From Palsa-504 sp963742795 (lineage in GTDB: Bacteria > Actinomycetota > Actinomycetes > Streptosporangiales > Streptosporangiaceae), in the NCBI GenBank assembly GCA_963742795.1, contig CAVUNL010000026.1, positions 62,001-126,000 of the forward strand: 64,000 bases of DNA, read 5' to 3'. The first letter of the stretch is position 1. Each line of letters starts with the position of its first letter. A program made the translations under genes and the position numbers. This document shows, in pieces, positions 1-9,454 of this stretch. A model generated the notes under the pieces. The model was not told where the DNA came from, made no database searches, and saw nothing but the letters and a program-made list of their open reading frames with translations.

Positions 1-112
1 AGCCGGCGCTAGAGCAAGGGCCCGCCGCGGGCGCGGATGCCGGCGGGTGGCTGGTCATCCGTCCGCGGCTGCCCGCTGAGCAGGCGTCTCGCGCTGTGAG
101 TGGGGCCGTGAC

Positions 113-2959
113 ATGACCGCGATGATCACTGACTCCTCCCCGGGAGCGGGCGGGAGGCTGAAGTCGCGGGAGCGTCTGGCTGGCGGGGAGCTGGTGCGCG
201 GACGTACGGCGGAACAGAAGATCGTCCGGGACCTGCTGCGGCGTGCTGAGCGGGGGGCGGGTGGTGTGGTGCTGGTGGAGGGGGAGCCGGGCATCGGCAA
301 GTCCCTGCTGCTCCGCGCCGCCACTGACGAGGCCGCTGAGCATGGGTTTTCGCTGGCTGCGGGGGCAGCGGACCAGCTGGGCCAGGTGATCCCGTTCTTC
401 GCGCTGCGCGCGGCCCTGCGCGGGCCGTTCGCCGGGCCAGCCACTGACTATCCCGATCGTGATCTTCCGGGTGCGGCTGCGTGGTGGATCACCCAGATAC
501 GGGCGCACCTCGAACAGCGGGCCGCGGCGGCCCCGGTCCTGGTCTGCCTGGATGACCTGCACTGGGCCAGCCCGGCCACGCTGGCCGCGCTGCGGGCGCT
601 GCCGAAAGACCTGCGACGGCACCCGGTCGCGTGGCTGCTGGCCCGGTCCAGCACACCCCACCGCGACGTGGACTACCTGTTCGGCCTGCTGGAGCAGGAC
701 GGTGCCGCCCGGGTCACGCTGGCCCAGCTGGATCACGACGCGGTGGCGGCCATGCTCACCGCCGCGTTCGGCGCGCCGCCGGACCAGGGCCTGGCCGACC
801 TGGCCGCCGGCGCCGCCGGGAACCCGGCGCTGCTGGCCGAGCTGATCGGCGGCCTGCGCGACGATCACGCCGTCCAGGTCACCCACGGACGCGCCGTGCT
901 GGCCTCGGCCCGGCTGCCGCGGCGGATTCACCGCCTCGCGCAGCGGCGGCTCGAGGGCCTCAGCCAGCGGGCCCGGCACCTGCTGGTAACCGCGGCGGTG
1001 CTGGACCGGGCGTTCCGGCTGGAAGACGCGGCCGAGATGCTCGGCCAGACTCCGGCTACCCTGCTGCCCGCGGTGGAGGAGGCGATGGACGCCGCGATCA
1101 TGACCGCCGCCGACGACGCGTTCGCCTTCCGCCACCCGCTGCTGCGCCGCGCGGTCGGCGAGATGATCCCGCGGCGGGCCAGCAAGGCACTGCACCGCCA
1201 GTACGGCGAGATCCTGCTCGCCCGGGGCGAATCACCGGCCAAGGCCGCCGGCCACCTGCTCAAGGCCGCTCATCCGGGCGACTCCGCGTCGCTGGCCGGG
1301 CTGGACCAGGCCGCGGCGCAGACGCTGGCCTCAGCGCCGCAGACCGCGGCCGACCTGGCGCTGCGCGCGCTGGAGCTGACCCCTCCGGCCGACCCGGCCG
1401 CGCTGTCCCGAGCGGTGGCCGCCGCAGAGGCCATGACCGCGGCCGGCCGGCTTGACCAGGCCGCCCGGATCGCCGATGACATGCTGGCCAAGCCGCTGCC
1501 GCCGGCGGCCGAGGACCGGCTGCGGTGCGCCCTGTCCTCGGTCCTGTGCGCCCGCGGCCAGGCCAGGCAGGCGGCCGGGCAGGCCCAGCTGGTCCTGGCC
1601 CGGCCGCAGCTGCCCGGCGGCGTGCGGGACCAGGCGCTGACCGCGCACCTGCAGGCCCTGGCCGGGCTGCGCGACGACCTGGCCGGCCCGGCCGCCGACA
1701 CCGTCCTGGCCGCCCCCGGCCGGCACGACGGTCACGCCGCCGCGGCGGCCCGCCTCACCCGCGCGGTCCTCGCCTGGGACGGCGGCCAGATCAGCGACGC
1801 GCTCGACCTGCTGCGCGAGGCGGCGCGGCACGGCACCGGGATCTCTGCCGATGCCCGCCATGTCCAGCCGCTGCTCGCGCTCGCCGCCGCCCTGGTCGAC
1901 CTGCGCCAGCTCGGCGAGGCCGAGGACATCCTCCGCGCCGCCGACAACCCGGCGCTGGAGAGTATCCCGGCGCAGGCGGCGCTGTCCCTGCTGCGTGCCC
2001 GCATCCACCTGGCAGGCGGCCGGCTGGCCGACGCCGCCGCCGCGGCCCGGGCGGCGCTGGCCACCGCCCGGGCCCTCGGCGCACACGGGTACGCCGCGAC
2101 CGCGCACACCGTGCTGGCCGTGATCGAACTGCGCCGCGGCGACCTCGCAGCTGCGGACCAGCACCTCACCGCCCGCCCCGCCGCAGGCCCGCAGTTCGCG
2201 GACCTCTACGCGCGCGCCGAAACCACCATGGCCGAGGCGCAGATCACCGAGGCGCGCGACGGCCCGACCGCCGCCCTCGGCCATCTCCGACAGCTATGCG
2301 CCGACTTGAAGGCCCGGCCCGGGCTCCTGGTCGGCGACCCCGCCCTGGCCTCCTGGCTGGCTCGCACCGCCCTGGCTGCGGGCGACGGCGGGCTCGCCGC
2401 CTGCGCCGCCCGCGCCGCCCAGGCCCTGGCCGACGCCTACCCGCACTTCCCGGCCCTGGCCGCCGCCGCGGCTCACAGCCAGGGCCTCGCCGGCCGCGAC
2501 CCGGACCACCTGGCCCAAGCCGCCACGCAGCACTCCGATCCCTGGGCCCGGGCCTCCGCCGCCGAAGACCTCGGCGTCCTGCACGCTAGCCAAGGCGAGC
2601 GGGATCAGGCCATCGGTCACCTCAACGACGCACTTGGCGAATACCGCCAGGCCGGTGCCGACCGTGACCAGGCCCGCATCCGGCGGCGGCTCCGCCAGCT
2701 GGGCATCCGCCGCCGCCACTGGAGCCCGGCTCCGGCCCGGCCCGTCACCGGGTGGGACAGCCTGACCGGCACCGAGCAAGCCGTGGCCGGCCTGGTCGCT
2801 GAGGGACTGAACAACAACCAGGTCGCCGCCCGCATGTACATCAGCACCCACACCGTCGCCCACCACCTCCGCCAGGCCTTCCGCAAGCTCAGCATCGCCT
2901 CCCGCTACGAACTCACACGCATCGTCATCGAGCAGGCGGCGGACGCCCGGCGCAATTAG
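113..2959 (+). CDS. LuxR-family (LAL-type) ATPase transcriptional regulator
   Basis: Large signal-transducing ATPase regulator of the LAL class, a cytoplasmic DNA-binding activator. The P-loop GEPGIGKS is at residues 57-64 and a Walker B-like LVCLDDLHWA near residue 145. A long Ala/Leu-rich helical-repeat region follows, and a LuxR-type helix-turn-helix lies in the last 70 residues (SLTGTEQAVAGLVAEGLNNN, then VAARMYISTHTVAHHLRQ). The length of 948 residues is normal for the class and the frame is intact. ATG at 113 is chosen as the first start; ATG at 122 is an alternative, and neither has a strong ribosome site. No linked operon is evident, since the next reading frame is a fragment. Its target and ligand cannot be read from sequence. 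Confidence 0.93.
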   Translation: MTAMITDSSPGAGGRLKSRERLAGGELVRGRTAEQKIVRDLLRRAERGAGGVVLVEGEPGIGKSLLLRAATDEAAEHGFSLAAGAADQLGQVIPFFALRAALRGPFAGPATDYPDRDLPGAAAWWITQIRAHLEQRAAAAPVLVCLDDLHWASPATLAALRALPKDLRRHPVAWLLARSSTPHRDVDYLFGLLEQDGAARVTLAQLDHDAVAAMLTAAFGAPPDQGLADLAAGAAGNPALLAELIGGLRDDHAVQVTHGRAVLASARLPRRIHRLAQRRLEGLSQRARHLLVTAAVLDRAFRLEDAAEMLGQTPATLLPAVEEAMDAAIMTAADDAFAFRHPLLRRAVGEMIPRRASKALHRQYGEILLARGESPAKAAGHLLKAAHPGDSASLAGLDQAAAQTLASAPQTAADLALRALELTPPADPAALSRAVAAAEAMTAAGRLDQAARIADDMLAKPLPPAAEDRLRCALSSVLCARGQARQAAGQAQLVLARPQLPGGVRDQALTAHLQALAGLRDDLAGPAADTVLAAPGRHDGHAAAAARLTRAVLAWDGGQISDALDLLREAARHGTGISADARHVQPLLALAAALVDLRQLGEAEDILRAADNPALESIPAQAALSLLRARIHLAGGRLADAAAAARAALATARALGAHGYAATAHTVLAVIELRRGDLAAADQHLTARPAAGPQFADLYARAETTMAEAQITEARDGPTAALGHLRQLCADLKARPGLLVGDPALASWLARTALAAGDGGLAACAARAAQALADAYPHFPALAAAAAHSQGLAGRDPDHLAQAATQHSDPWARASAAEDLGVLHASQGERDQAIGHLNDALGEYRQAGADRDQARIRRRLRQLGIRRRHWSPAPARPVTGWDSLTGTEQAVAGLVAEGLNNNQVAARMYISTHTVAHHLRQAFRKLSIASRYELTRIVIEQAADARRN

Positions 2960-3235
2960 CGCTGCTGGTGGCCGGCGGTTCCGGGCAGCGCCGACCTGAG
3001 CGAATACACGGTGGCCGCCGACGGGACACCTTCACTGGTCGCGCCGGTTGCGGCCACGACCGGCGCCGGATCCATCGACCTGACCGCCTCAGCGAACGGG
3101 AAGTACCTCTACGCAGAAGCGGGCGCCGGCGGCGGCACAGTCTTCGAGTTCCAGATCAACGCCGACGGGTCCCTCAGCCCGATCGGCAGCGTCCCCGGGT
3201 TGGGCGCGGATATCCAAGGAATCGCCGCGGACTGA
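2960..3235 (+). pseudogene. C-terminal remnant of a lactonase-like beta-propeller protein
   Basis: The frame open after the LAL stop encodes ADLSEYTVAADGTPSL, then LTASANGKYLYAEAGAG and VFEFQINADGSLSPIGSV. This is the blade pattern (S-x-DGKYLY, then I-x-x-DGSL) of seven-bladed lactonase/YncE-like propellers. Only about 80 residues, roughly the last one or two blades, remain. It has no proper start; GTG at 3011 is the first possible one. I infer a decayed 3' end of a gene whose remainder was lost. Confidence 0.5.
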
Positions 3236-3348
3236 TCCGATGGGGCGGGGGCCAAGCTGATCGGCTGCGCCGCCCCGCAACAAATAACACTTCACCGAAT
3301 CGGATGGGCGGGGCCCAGGCCTGAGCGGTCAGTTCCGAGCGAACGGCC

Positions 3349-3750
3349 ATGGTCCGGGCCCTGCCCGCTACCCGGAATCAGAAATCGTCCGCCGTGCCGG
3401 CCGCCTCCGCGATCCGCGCGCTGCTGGCCCACGGCATCGCCCTGCACGCCAGCTTCGCCGGCCAGCTCGCCGACGGCGCGGCGCTGGGCGCCGGCCTGAA
3501 CAACCTCCCCGCCGCCGCCGCCCTGCACCCAGCCGGACCGGCCGGGCTGTGGGCAGCCATCCTCGCCACCGCCATCGGCCCGGACCTGCTCATCACCGGC
3601 TCGGTCGCCACCTTGATCTGCCGGCGAATCGCCCGCCACGCCGGCACGACGCTCAGCGCCTGGCAGTTCACCGCCATCGGATCAGCCCTCATCCCGGCCC
3701 AGCTCGCCGCCGCCACCCTCGGGCTGCACATCACCGGCGCGCTCCGCTGA
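3349..3750 (+). pseudogene. C-terminal fragment of an ArsB/SLC13-type anion permease
   Basis: The 133-residue frame has hydrophobic segments and the pattern LNNLPAAAAL...IGPDLLITGSVATLI. It matches the conserved last third of ArsB/NhaD/SLC13 transporters (NNLPA, then GPNL-x-x-TGS-x-A). Full-length members have 400 or more residues and 10-12 membrane segments, so this keeps perhaps three. The N-terminal 25 residues do not look like the family. ATG at 3349 may give a product, but transport function is unlikely. Confidence 0.55.
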
Positions 3751-3974
3751 CACGCGGACCAGTCCCAGCCGCTCCGCCTGCCGGATCCTCAGCCGCTGCC
3801 AGACACAGCGCGCCCGGCGGGCGGCCCGTCTCAGGACAACAAGTAGCCAGCGGCACGTCAGCAGCCTGAACAGCGGCCAGATCAAGGCAGGCCTGACAGG
3901 CTGTCTCCGGCGGTCCGCAAGGTACATGCGGTAGGCGCCAGGCGGCGGGCCGACCGCCGAGGGGCCGAAGACGC
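3751..3974. other. Intergenic stretch, nothing firm
   Basis: No recognisable gene. A minus-strand frame starting with ATG at 3927 codes for about 81 Arg/Leu-rich residues and overlaps the permease fragment. I see no family resemblance and do not call it. Confidence 0.4.
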
Positions 3975-4425
3975 CGGGAGCAGGTCCGGCTGGACGCGGC
4001 CAGCAATTCCGAACAGCGGGTGCCGTCCGCGGTAATCGCCGCCGGGCTGCGGGTCAGCGAGCGGCCGGTCCGGCGGGGGCGCCAGGCCTGGCAGGCAGCA
4101 GGCCCGGCCGGGTCGGCTTCCCGCGGGCAGGCGGCCCGGTGCCGGCAAGATCAGCAGCCGGCCGCGCTGGCCGCTGGCCCCCGGATGGACCGGCCAGCGG
4201 CCGACGCTGGCCCGCATCCAGGACCTGATCGCCGCCACGTTCAAGGTGGCCTACACCATCCCGGGGATCTGGTACCTCCTGCGCTGCCGCGGCTGGACCT
4301 ACCAGATCGGCGCGCGCCGCGCCAACGAGCGCGACGACGGCGCGGTCGAAGCGTGGAAAGAGACATGGCCGCGGATAACAGCACCGCGGTGGCCCGCCGC
4401 TTCCTGTCGGGCTTACTGGTCGCAT
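3975..4425 (+). pseudogene. IS630-type winged-helix transposase N-terminal domain, frameshifted
   Basis: Two frames together give the helix-turn-helix and winged-helix half of IS630-family transposases. The first has AGLRVSERPVRRGRQAW followed by a SASRGQAARC stretch. The second has GWTGQRPTLARIQDLIA, FKVAYTIPGIWYLLR, RGWTYQIGARRANERD and VEAWKETWPR. The catalytic DDE part is absent and the frames are offset near 4150-4190. I see no terminal inverted repeats. It is a dead insertion-sequence remnant or a stand-alone winged-helix relic, both common in actinomycetes. Confidence 0.7.
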
Positions 4426-4727
4426 TCGTAAGGCATCACATGATCGGGCAGACATCCGCGCTCTGCATACATAAATCCCCGTTCGGCGTCGGCCGACCGG
4501 ACTCAGGTCACACCGCAGCTGCGGCGCAGATCGGCAGGGATATTTTGCACGGGCGTGCCGAGGGTTCAGGTTGCTCTCCGTGACGGCTTCCTGTCAGCTT
4601 CCGTCCGTAACTGCCAGAATTCCGCGGCGTATGCCGACGGTCTCGGAACAGGGCTGGGGGAGCCCCCAGTGCCGCCCATCCCGCGCGGTCGAAGGTCGCG
4701 ACGCCGTGCGGCGGGCTGGGGGACAGC
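4426..4727. other. Intergenic stretch, no gene seen
   Basis: About 300 bases downstream of the convergent aldo/keto reductase. Base composition is more AT-rich near 4430-4560. I see no conserved frame, RNA gene or clear terminator hairpin. Confidence 0.4.
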
Positions 4728-5720
4728 TCAGTGCCATGGCCTGGCCGCCCGCTCCGCCCAGTAGGCGTCGGGGGCTTCGGCGAGGCTGAGCGCCGGAAGC
4801 TCGCCGACAGTGCGCCCGGCCAGGTTCTCATCCAGCTGCGTACGGGTGACGGCGCCGGACAGCACGACCGATGCCCACGGCTGGGCCAGCGCGGCGGCCA
4901 GCGCGATCGCGTCTTCGGTGACACCGCGCGCCGCGGCCAGCGCGGTCAACGGCGCCGGCGGCCCGCCCGCCGGGGTCAGCCGCCCGTTGGCGACCGCCTC
5001 CTTGACCAGGACCGCCCACCCGGCCGCGGCGGCTTCGGCGGCGGCGGGGCCCACGGATGGCTCCAGGAGGTTCCATGTCACCTCCGTCGCCATGAACAGC
5101 TGCTGCCCGTCAACGGTCAGGGATAGCGCCCGGCGGATCGTTTCCGCCTGATGCGGGCCGGTCGCGCTAAACCCGATGATCACACCCTCGGCGCGCAGCC
5201 GGGACAGCGCGGCCAGCAGCGCAGCGTCGGTAAACAATCCGGAATCAACGGTCAGCGAATGCACCTGATACAGGGTGAGCCGGTCACCGAGCAGGGCCCG
5301 GCTTTGCGCCAGCTGGGTCGTGAACATGGCCAGCGAATGTTCCTTGACCTCCTGCTGAGGAGCGTCGAGCCGCCAGCCACCGGTATAGCGGTAGCCCCAC
5401 TTCGAACCGACGATCACGTCCGCATGGCCGCGTTCGGCCAGCCAGCCGGCCAGGAATTCCTCCGCCCGGCCGTAGGAACGGGCCGCGTCCACATACCTGA
5501 CCCCCGCCGCGTACGCGCCGTCCAGCATCGAGAACGTCCGGGTCCGCAGGCTGGCCACGCTGCGGTCGGGCAGGTCCTGCTCACGGCCGCTGGTGATGTA
5601 CGCCGGGCGGCCCAGAGCGGCCAGCCCCAGCCCGATCCGGGAGACCACCGGTCCCCCGGCCCCCAGCGCCGCCGTGGGCATGCCAATCCGGCTCCGGTGG
5701 TCGCTGACCATGGCCACCAC
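4728..5720 (-). CDS. Aldo/keto reductase family oxidoreductase
   Basis: NADPH-dependent carbonyl reductase of the aldo/keto reductase superfamily, cytoplasmic TIM barrel. The catalytic tetrad can be placed: Asp and Tyr in YVDAARSYG, Lys in VGSKWGY, and His in YQVHS. The 330-residue length is normal and the frame intact. GTG at 5720 is the longest start; the ATG at 5708 (MVSDHRSRIGM) is an alternative. The gene stands alone between an unrelated plus-strand gene and a fragment region. Substrate is unknown. Confidence 0.9.
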   Translation of the reverse strand: MVAMVSDHRSRIGMPTAALGAGGPVVSRIGLGLAALGRPAYITSGREQDLPDRSVASLRTRTFSMLDGAYAAGVRYVDAARSYGRAEEFLAGWLAERGHADVIVGSKWGYRYTGGWRLDAPQQEVKEHSLAMFTTQLAQSRALLGDRLTLYQVHSLTVDSGLFTDAALLAALSRLRAEGVIIGFSATGPHQAETIRRALSLTVDGQQLFMATEVTWNLLEPSVGPAAAEAAAAGWAVLVKEAVANGRLTPAGGPPAPLTALAAARGVTEDAIALAAALAQPWASVVLSGAVTRTQLDENLAGRTVGELPALSLAEAPDAYWAERAARPWH

Positions 5721-5832
5721 CGTACCGGCGGCCCAGCCAGCGGCCTATCCCCGGGACAATGCCGTACCCACAGCACGAGGCGCCGGCTCGCCCAGTTGCA
5801 GCGGCAGCCCAGCGAGGGGAAGGCTAGACGGC

Positions 5833-6174
5833 GTGGCTGAGCAGAGCGCATCTCGCGTAACCGAAGACATGGTGACCCGCGCATCCAAAGCACTGTGGAC
5901 CGAGGTCAAACCGGAATACCAGGTTGACCCCCGCGATTTCATCGACGCCGACATCGCGGCCGGGAAGCTACGCGAGGCCGACGAACCAGACACCGCGCAG
6001 AACCGGGCCATCGTCCGGCGCGTACTGGAAGCCGCGTTTCCCGATGCCTGGCTGCCCGATGACGTCCGCGAGCTGCTGACCGACCTCGCGCAGGGCGGCT
6101 GCGCCGACGCCGACGTCACGATGCTGGCCTCGCAGCTACTCGCGAAGTACAGCCAGCAAGCCAACCCTAGCTGA
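5833..6174 (+). CDS. Hypothetical small acidic protein
   Basis: Predicted 113-residue soluble protein with no membrane segment, rich in Asp/Glu and Ala. It starts MAEQSASRVTEDMVTRASKA and ends LASQLLAKYSQQANPS. GTG at 5833 is chosen because the longer frame upstream runs antisense into the reductase gene; ATG at 5869 is another option. Codon use is typical of the host. I do not recognise the family. Confidence 0.6.
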   Translation: MAEQSASRVTEDMVTRASKALWTEVKPEYQVDPRDFIDADIAAGKLREADEPDTAQNRAIVRRVLEAAFPDAWLPDDVRELLTDLAQGGCADADVTMLASQLLAKYSQQANPS

Positions 6175-6666
6175 CGAGGACCGGAAGTGCCGCAAGCCTA
6201 ACTGCCGGCGGAAGGTCAAGGAGGGCGGTTACTCACCACCATGTAGCCCTTTTCAACGGCCGGCGCGGCCAAGAGGGCAGCTAGGCCAGCAGCAGCAGCG
6301 GCACCGCAATCATTACCCAGACGACAGCGCCGTGAGCGAAGGCAACGCGCACGGACATGATGACACCGACTTGCGGCTACGTAACTGCATACAGATCACC
6401 CTGTTCGGCGTGGCGTCGGGCGGTCATCTTGGCAACCAGATTGCCGAGCATAGGCGGTGCGGCGCGTGGTGTGCGCAAGCAGCGCCGGTTACGGAAGGTG
6501 ATCCAAACGATTCCCGGCGCCGTCCTGGATCGCCGATTTCGTACCGGTCTGGCCGGCGAGGGATTCTTCGAGGACGAGCGTCGTTCGCTACCCTCCCGTG
6601 CGTGGGTGCACCCGGACGCGGGTAGGGCAACACCGAATCCCGCCTACCGCAGCGGAGGTCACCGCC
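6175..6666. other. Intergenic region upstream of the SRPBCC gene
   Basis: About 490 bases with no supported gene. The only distinct element is the ribosome site GGAGG at about 6654, which serves the SRPBCC gene at 6667. Base composition is slightly less GC-rich than the neighbours. A promoter probably lies here but I cannot place it with confidence. Confidence 0.4.
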
Positions 6667-7185
6667 ATGGTCCCCGAGGGTGAGCAGACCGCCTTCGTCT
6701 ACACGACCTACATCCAGGAGACTCCCGGGCGTGTGTGGCAGGGCCTGACCGACCCTGAGTTGATGAGGCGCTACTGGCGGCACCAGAGGGCTGGTCCGAA
6801 GACGTTCCATTCGGACTGGGCGAAGGGCTCGGCCTACGAGATGGCCCACGACGAGGTCGGATTGGTCGTGTCCGGCCCCGGCCAGGTGATCCTGGAGTCC
6901 GATCCGCCCCGCCGGCTGGCCTATACCTGGCACACGATCACCCCTGAGTGGGCCGCGGCGGTCGGCATGGACGAGGCGACCGCCGCGGCCTGGCGCGCCG
7001 AACCCCGCTCCAAGGTCGCCTTCGACATCGAGGACGTCGGCCACGGTGTCGTCAAGCTCACGGTCACCCACGGCGGCTTCGCGCCGGGCAGCGCGGTGCT
7101 GCCGGCCATCTCCGAGGGGTGGCCCGCGGTCCTGGCCAGCCTCAAGACCCTGCTCGAGACGGGGTCGTCGTTGCGCACCTCATGA
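6667..7185 (+). CDS. SRPBCC / AHSA1-type START-like domain protein
   Basis: A 172-residue protein of the activator-of-Hsp90-like (AHSA1) branch of the SRPBCC fold, which forms a hydrophobic ligand pocket. Visible signatures are the N-terminal YIQETPGRVWQGLTDPELMRRYW, split here as TPGRVWQGLTDPEL and MRRYW, then VILESDPPRRLAYTWH and the C-terminal SEGWPAVLASLKTLLETG. ATG at 6667 has GGAGG nine bases upstream; the frame could extend to 6598 but lacks a site there. Such genes often pair with an ArsR repressor, but none is adjacent. The following gene is a likely co-transcribed RibD-fold reductase. Confidence 0.88.
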   Translation: MVPEGEQTAFVYTTYIQETPGRVWQGLTDPELMRRYWRHQRAGPKTFHSDWAKGSAYEMAHDEVGLVVSGPGQVILESDPPRRLAYTWHTITPEWAAAVGMDEATAAAWRAEPRSKVAFDIEDVGHGVVKLTVTHGGFAPGSAVLPAISEGWPAVLASLKTLLETGSSLRTS

Positions 7186-7284
7186 CCGGCCGCGGCAGGC
7201 CCGTACCCGCAGCGCGAGGGCCGCGAGGCGTTCCTCGCCAGACCGGTGCATGTAATCGTTGCGACGTTCGGCTGAGGAGCGCAG

Positions 7285-7881
7285 ATGGCCAGGGTTGTCA
7301 TGCAGGCGGTCGTGTCGGTGGACGGCTACATCGCCTATCCCGATGACACGGTCGGGCCGCTGTTCGACTGGTACGGCAACGGAAATACCACGGTGTCTGC
7401 CAGGGCGAGCGGCTGGACGTTCCATGTCTCGCAGGCGTCCGCGGATTACGTCCAGCTCTTCTGGGACGCCATCAAGGTGACGGTGATCGGCCGTCACCTG
7501 TTCGACACCACAAACGGCTGGGACGGCGACCCGGCCGCCGGAGACGAGCTGGTCGTTGTCACCCACCGGCCATTGCCGCAGGCGTGGCTCGCCGACCACC
7601 CGGACGCACCCTTCCACACCGCCGGGTCGGTCGAGGCCGGCATCGCGCTCGCCAAGAAACTCGCCGGCGACGGTCTGGTCTGCGTGACCGCCGGCGACCT
7701 CGGCGGGCAGGCGTTCTCGGCAGGACTGGTCGACGAGATCGCGATGGATGTCGCCCCGGTGGTTCTGGGTGAAGGGGTGCGCTTTTTCGGCAGCCACGCC
7801 GGCACCGTCCTCCTCGACGATCCCGACCAGGTGGTCCAGGGCGACCGCGTGCTGCACCTGCACTACATCCTCCAGCGCTGA
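7285..7881 (+). CDS. Dihydrofolate reductase family (RibD C-terminal fold) protein
   Basis: A 198-residue protein of the bacterial dihydrofolate-reductase-like/RibD-C family, presumed NAD(P)H-dependent reductases. It has the N-terminal VVMQAVVSVDGYIA, the central VTVIGRHLFDTTNGW and the C-terminal LVDEIAMDVAPVVLGEGVRF. The ATG at 7285 has GAGGAG about eight bases upstream. Length is normal. It lies 100 bases after the SRPBCC gene and may share its transcript. Substrate unknown; it is not the housekeeping folate enzyme. Confidence 0.9.
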   Translation: MARVVMQAVVSVDGYIAYPDDTVGPLFDWYGNGNTTVSARASGWTFHVSQASADYVQLFWDAIKVTVIGRHLFDTTNGWDGDPAAGDELVVVTHRPLPQAWLADHPDAPFHTAGSVEAGIALAKKLAGDGLVCVTAGDLGGQAFSAGLVDEIAMDVAPVVLGEGVRFFGSHAGTVLLDDPDQVVQGDRVLHLHYILQR

Positions 7882-8308
7882 CCGGTCCTGCGCGGTGGCG
7901 GCTCTGGGGCCAAGCCCGCTGCCGATCATCTCCCCCCCAAGGCCGGACTGTTGTGAGACGGCCCGGGTGCGGCCACCGGCGCGCGGGGTCCGGCCGAGCC
8001 CCCGGCGGCGACACGGTGTTCCCGTACTTGGTGCCGGCCCGGGAGCATGAAGCCGGGCAACGTCGTGTTCGCCGCACTCGCCGAGAGCTTGCTCGTTGAG
8101 GACCGCACTGGCTGGCCGATCCGCAAGATTGTGCGCACTGTGACCGGCCTGGTCGCCAACGGCTACCTGCCCGGGCCAAGACCCCGCCACGCTGACCAGC
8201 GGTCAATCGCCAGGCGCATCAGGCTCCCGCAGCCGGGTAGCCGGCTGGGTCAGGCTCTGCCACCCCCGATCACGACCGAGCCCGGCGGCTACCCGGGAAG
8301 GAGCCGCG
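7882..8308. other. Intergenic region, degenerate coding only
   Basis: A plus-strand frame from ATG 8047 gives about 50 plausible residues (FAALAESLLVEDRTGW) before running into the broken reductase in another frame. I do not recognise it. The ribosome-site-like GGAAGGAG at about 8297 serves the ATG at 8309. Confidence 0.35.
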
Positions 8309-8802
8309 ATGAGCAAGCCGAACCCGGCGCCCGACGGCCAGCCCACCTCAGCCGTCAGGGCCAAACCCTGCCGCTGCAAGGGCTGGTGAACCGGGTGATC
8401 CGCGGGCCTGCTGCGCACGCCGTTGCTGTGCCGACTCGTAGGCAGGCGCCTGATCACCGTGTACCTGGTGGGCCGCAAATCCGGGCGGCGCTACGCCGTC
8501 CCGGTCGCCTACACCCGCCGCAACGGAACCCTGCTGGCCGGCACGCAGTCGCTTGGGCACGCAACCTGCGCACCAGTGAACCGGAGCACATCCGCCTCGC
8601 CGGCAAGCGGCGATTCGCCGACGTCCAGGTCGTGACCGACCAGACCGGCGTCGTCGGGCACTTCGCATCGATGGCCCGTGACAACCACCAGTTCGCCAGG
8701 TTCAACAAGATCGGCCTTGACCGGCGCGGCGATCCCCGCCCAGGCGACCTCCACCTCGCATGGGCCGCGGGCGCCCGGGTTGCCCTCCTGACACCGCGGT
8801 GA
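8309..8802 (+). pseudogene. Deazaflavin (F420)-dependent nitroreductase-family protein, frameshifted
   Basis: The DDN-type split-barrel reductase family is recognisable but spread over two frames. ATG 8309 begins MSKPNPAPDGQP. Another frame gives LQGLVNRVIRG. The first frame resumes with LLRTPLLCRLVGRRLITVYL and GRKSGRRYAVPVAYTRRNG. The last frame gives NLRTSEPEHIRLAGKRR, MARDNHQFARFNKIGLD and LHLAWAAGARVALLTPR to the stop. Shifts lie near 8385, 8405 and 8555. Each segment is well conserved, so the damage is recent or a sequence error. If repaired the protein would be about 160 residues and bind F420. Confidence 0.75.
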
Positions 8803-8976
8803 TCACCGCGGCTGCCCACTGATCAACTCGCCGGCACAGCATCAGCGTGACGGAAGACGTCACCGTGGCGGTCACCACGCCCTGGCAGCTCCATAATGCC
8901 CAGTTCTGTTCTCAGTGGACAGCCAGCCGACCGACCAAGATCAACGTACATATCGGCGGATCTCGCGCGGTGTGTG

Positions 8977-9225
8977 GTGACGCTCCGTAGTTGACGTCAG
9001 GCGCTCGCTGCGGTGGCCGTGGACCGGTTCGTGGACCGAGCCATCCGTGCATACAGTGCAATGAGGGCCATCGGTGGCACGGCTCCGTGGTATCCGTGCA
9101 GGTAGAGCGTCGGGAGCGCCGGGCCGTAGTTCTCATAATCCGCCGGTCGTGAGTTCGAGCCCCACCCGCCCCACGTAACTATATCCGTATGAAAATTCTA
9201 GATGTCTAACTGACAAGGACCGACA
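8977..9225 (+). repeat. tRNA-3'-half repeat, copy A
   Basis: First copy of the dispersed repeat described in findings. It has the left block GTGACGCTCCGTAG, the tandem GTGGACCG motif (two units 12 bases apart near 9020), the CTCCGTGGTATCCGTGCAG block, then a tRNA-like end at 9131-9174 and a tail with TGACAAGGACCGACA. In this copy the T-stem carries one change (GTGAG against CCCAC). It lies 230 bases upstream of the DUF6247 toxin-antitoxin pair. Confidence 0.85.
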
Positions 9226-9283
9226 GCCTCCCTAATAAGCGCGGCGAGTCCGCCGTTGGACCGGCGAGCCAGATGATCCCGGC

Positions 9284-9399
9284 GTGGTGCGGCCAGTGCA
9301 ATGATTCACGTCACCTGTGCAGGTAGAACCCTCGCTGCGTGGGGCCCGTACCTTTCATAAACGGCAGGTCGGCCGTTCGAACCCGCTCACCGGTCCCAG
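9284..9399 (+). repeat. Degenerate tRNA-3'-half repeat, copy B
   Basis: A weaker copy. It keeps CAGTGCAATGATTC, CACCTGTGCAGGTAG, TTTCATAA and a T-arm-like GTTCGAACCC, but stems no longer pair well. It lies between copy A and the toxin-antitoxin pair starting at 9455. Confidence 0.45.
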
Positions 9400-9454
9400 G
9401 CGGCTTGGCGCGGCGATGCGGATGTCAGGCACGGCGCCCGGCTAGCATACAGAT

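Noticed and set aside
1331..2284. Long antisense frames under the LAL regulator and under the large genes generally
   Set aside because: Typical shadow frames of very GC-rich coding DNA, with codon bias matching the opposite strand's gene.
3975..4425. Active IS630 element
   Set aside because: Only the helix-turn-helix part is present, frames are broken, and no catalytic DDE region or inverted repeats were found.
8047..8300. Gene from ATG 8047 fused to the reductase
   Set aside because: The frame only joins the broken reductase by chance; the reductase has its own ATG and ribosome site at 8309.
9131..9174. Repeat ends as functional tRNA-Met or tRNA-Ile2 genes
   Set aside because: The T-arm and acceptor 3' strand are good, but no upstream sequence forms the acceptor 5' strand, D-arm or a paired anticodon stem in any copy.
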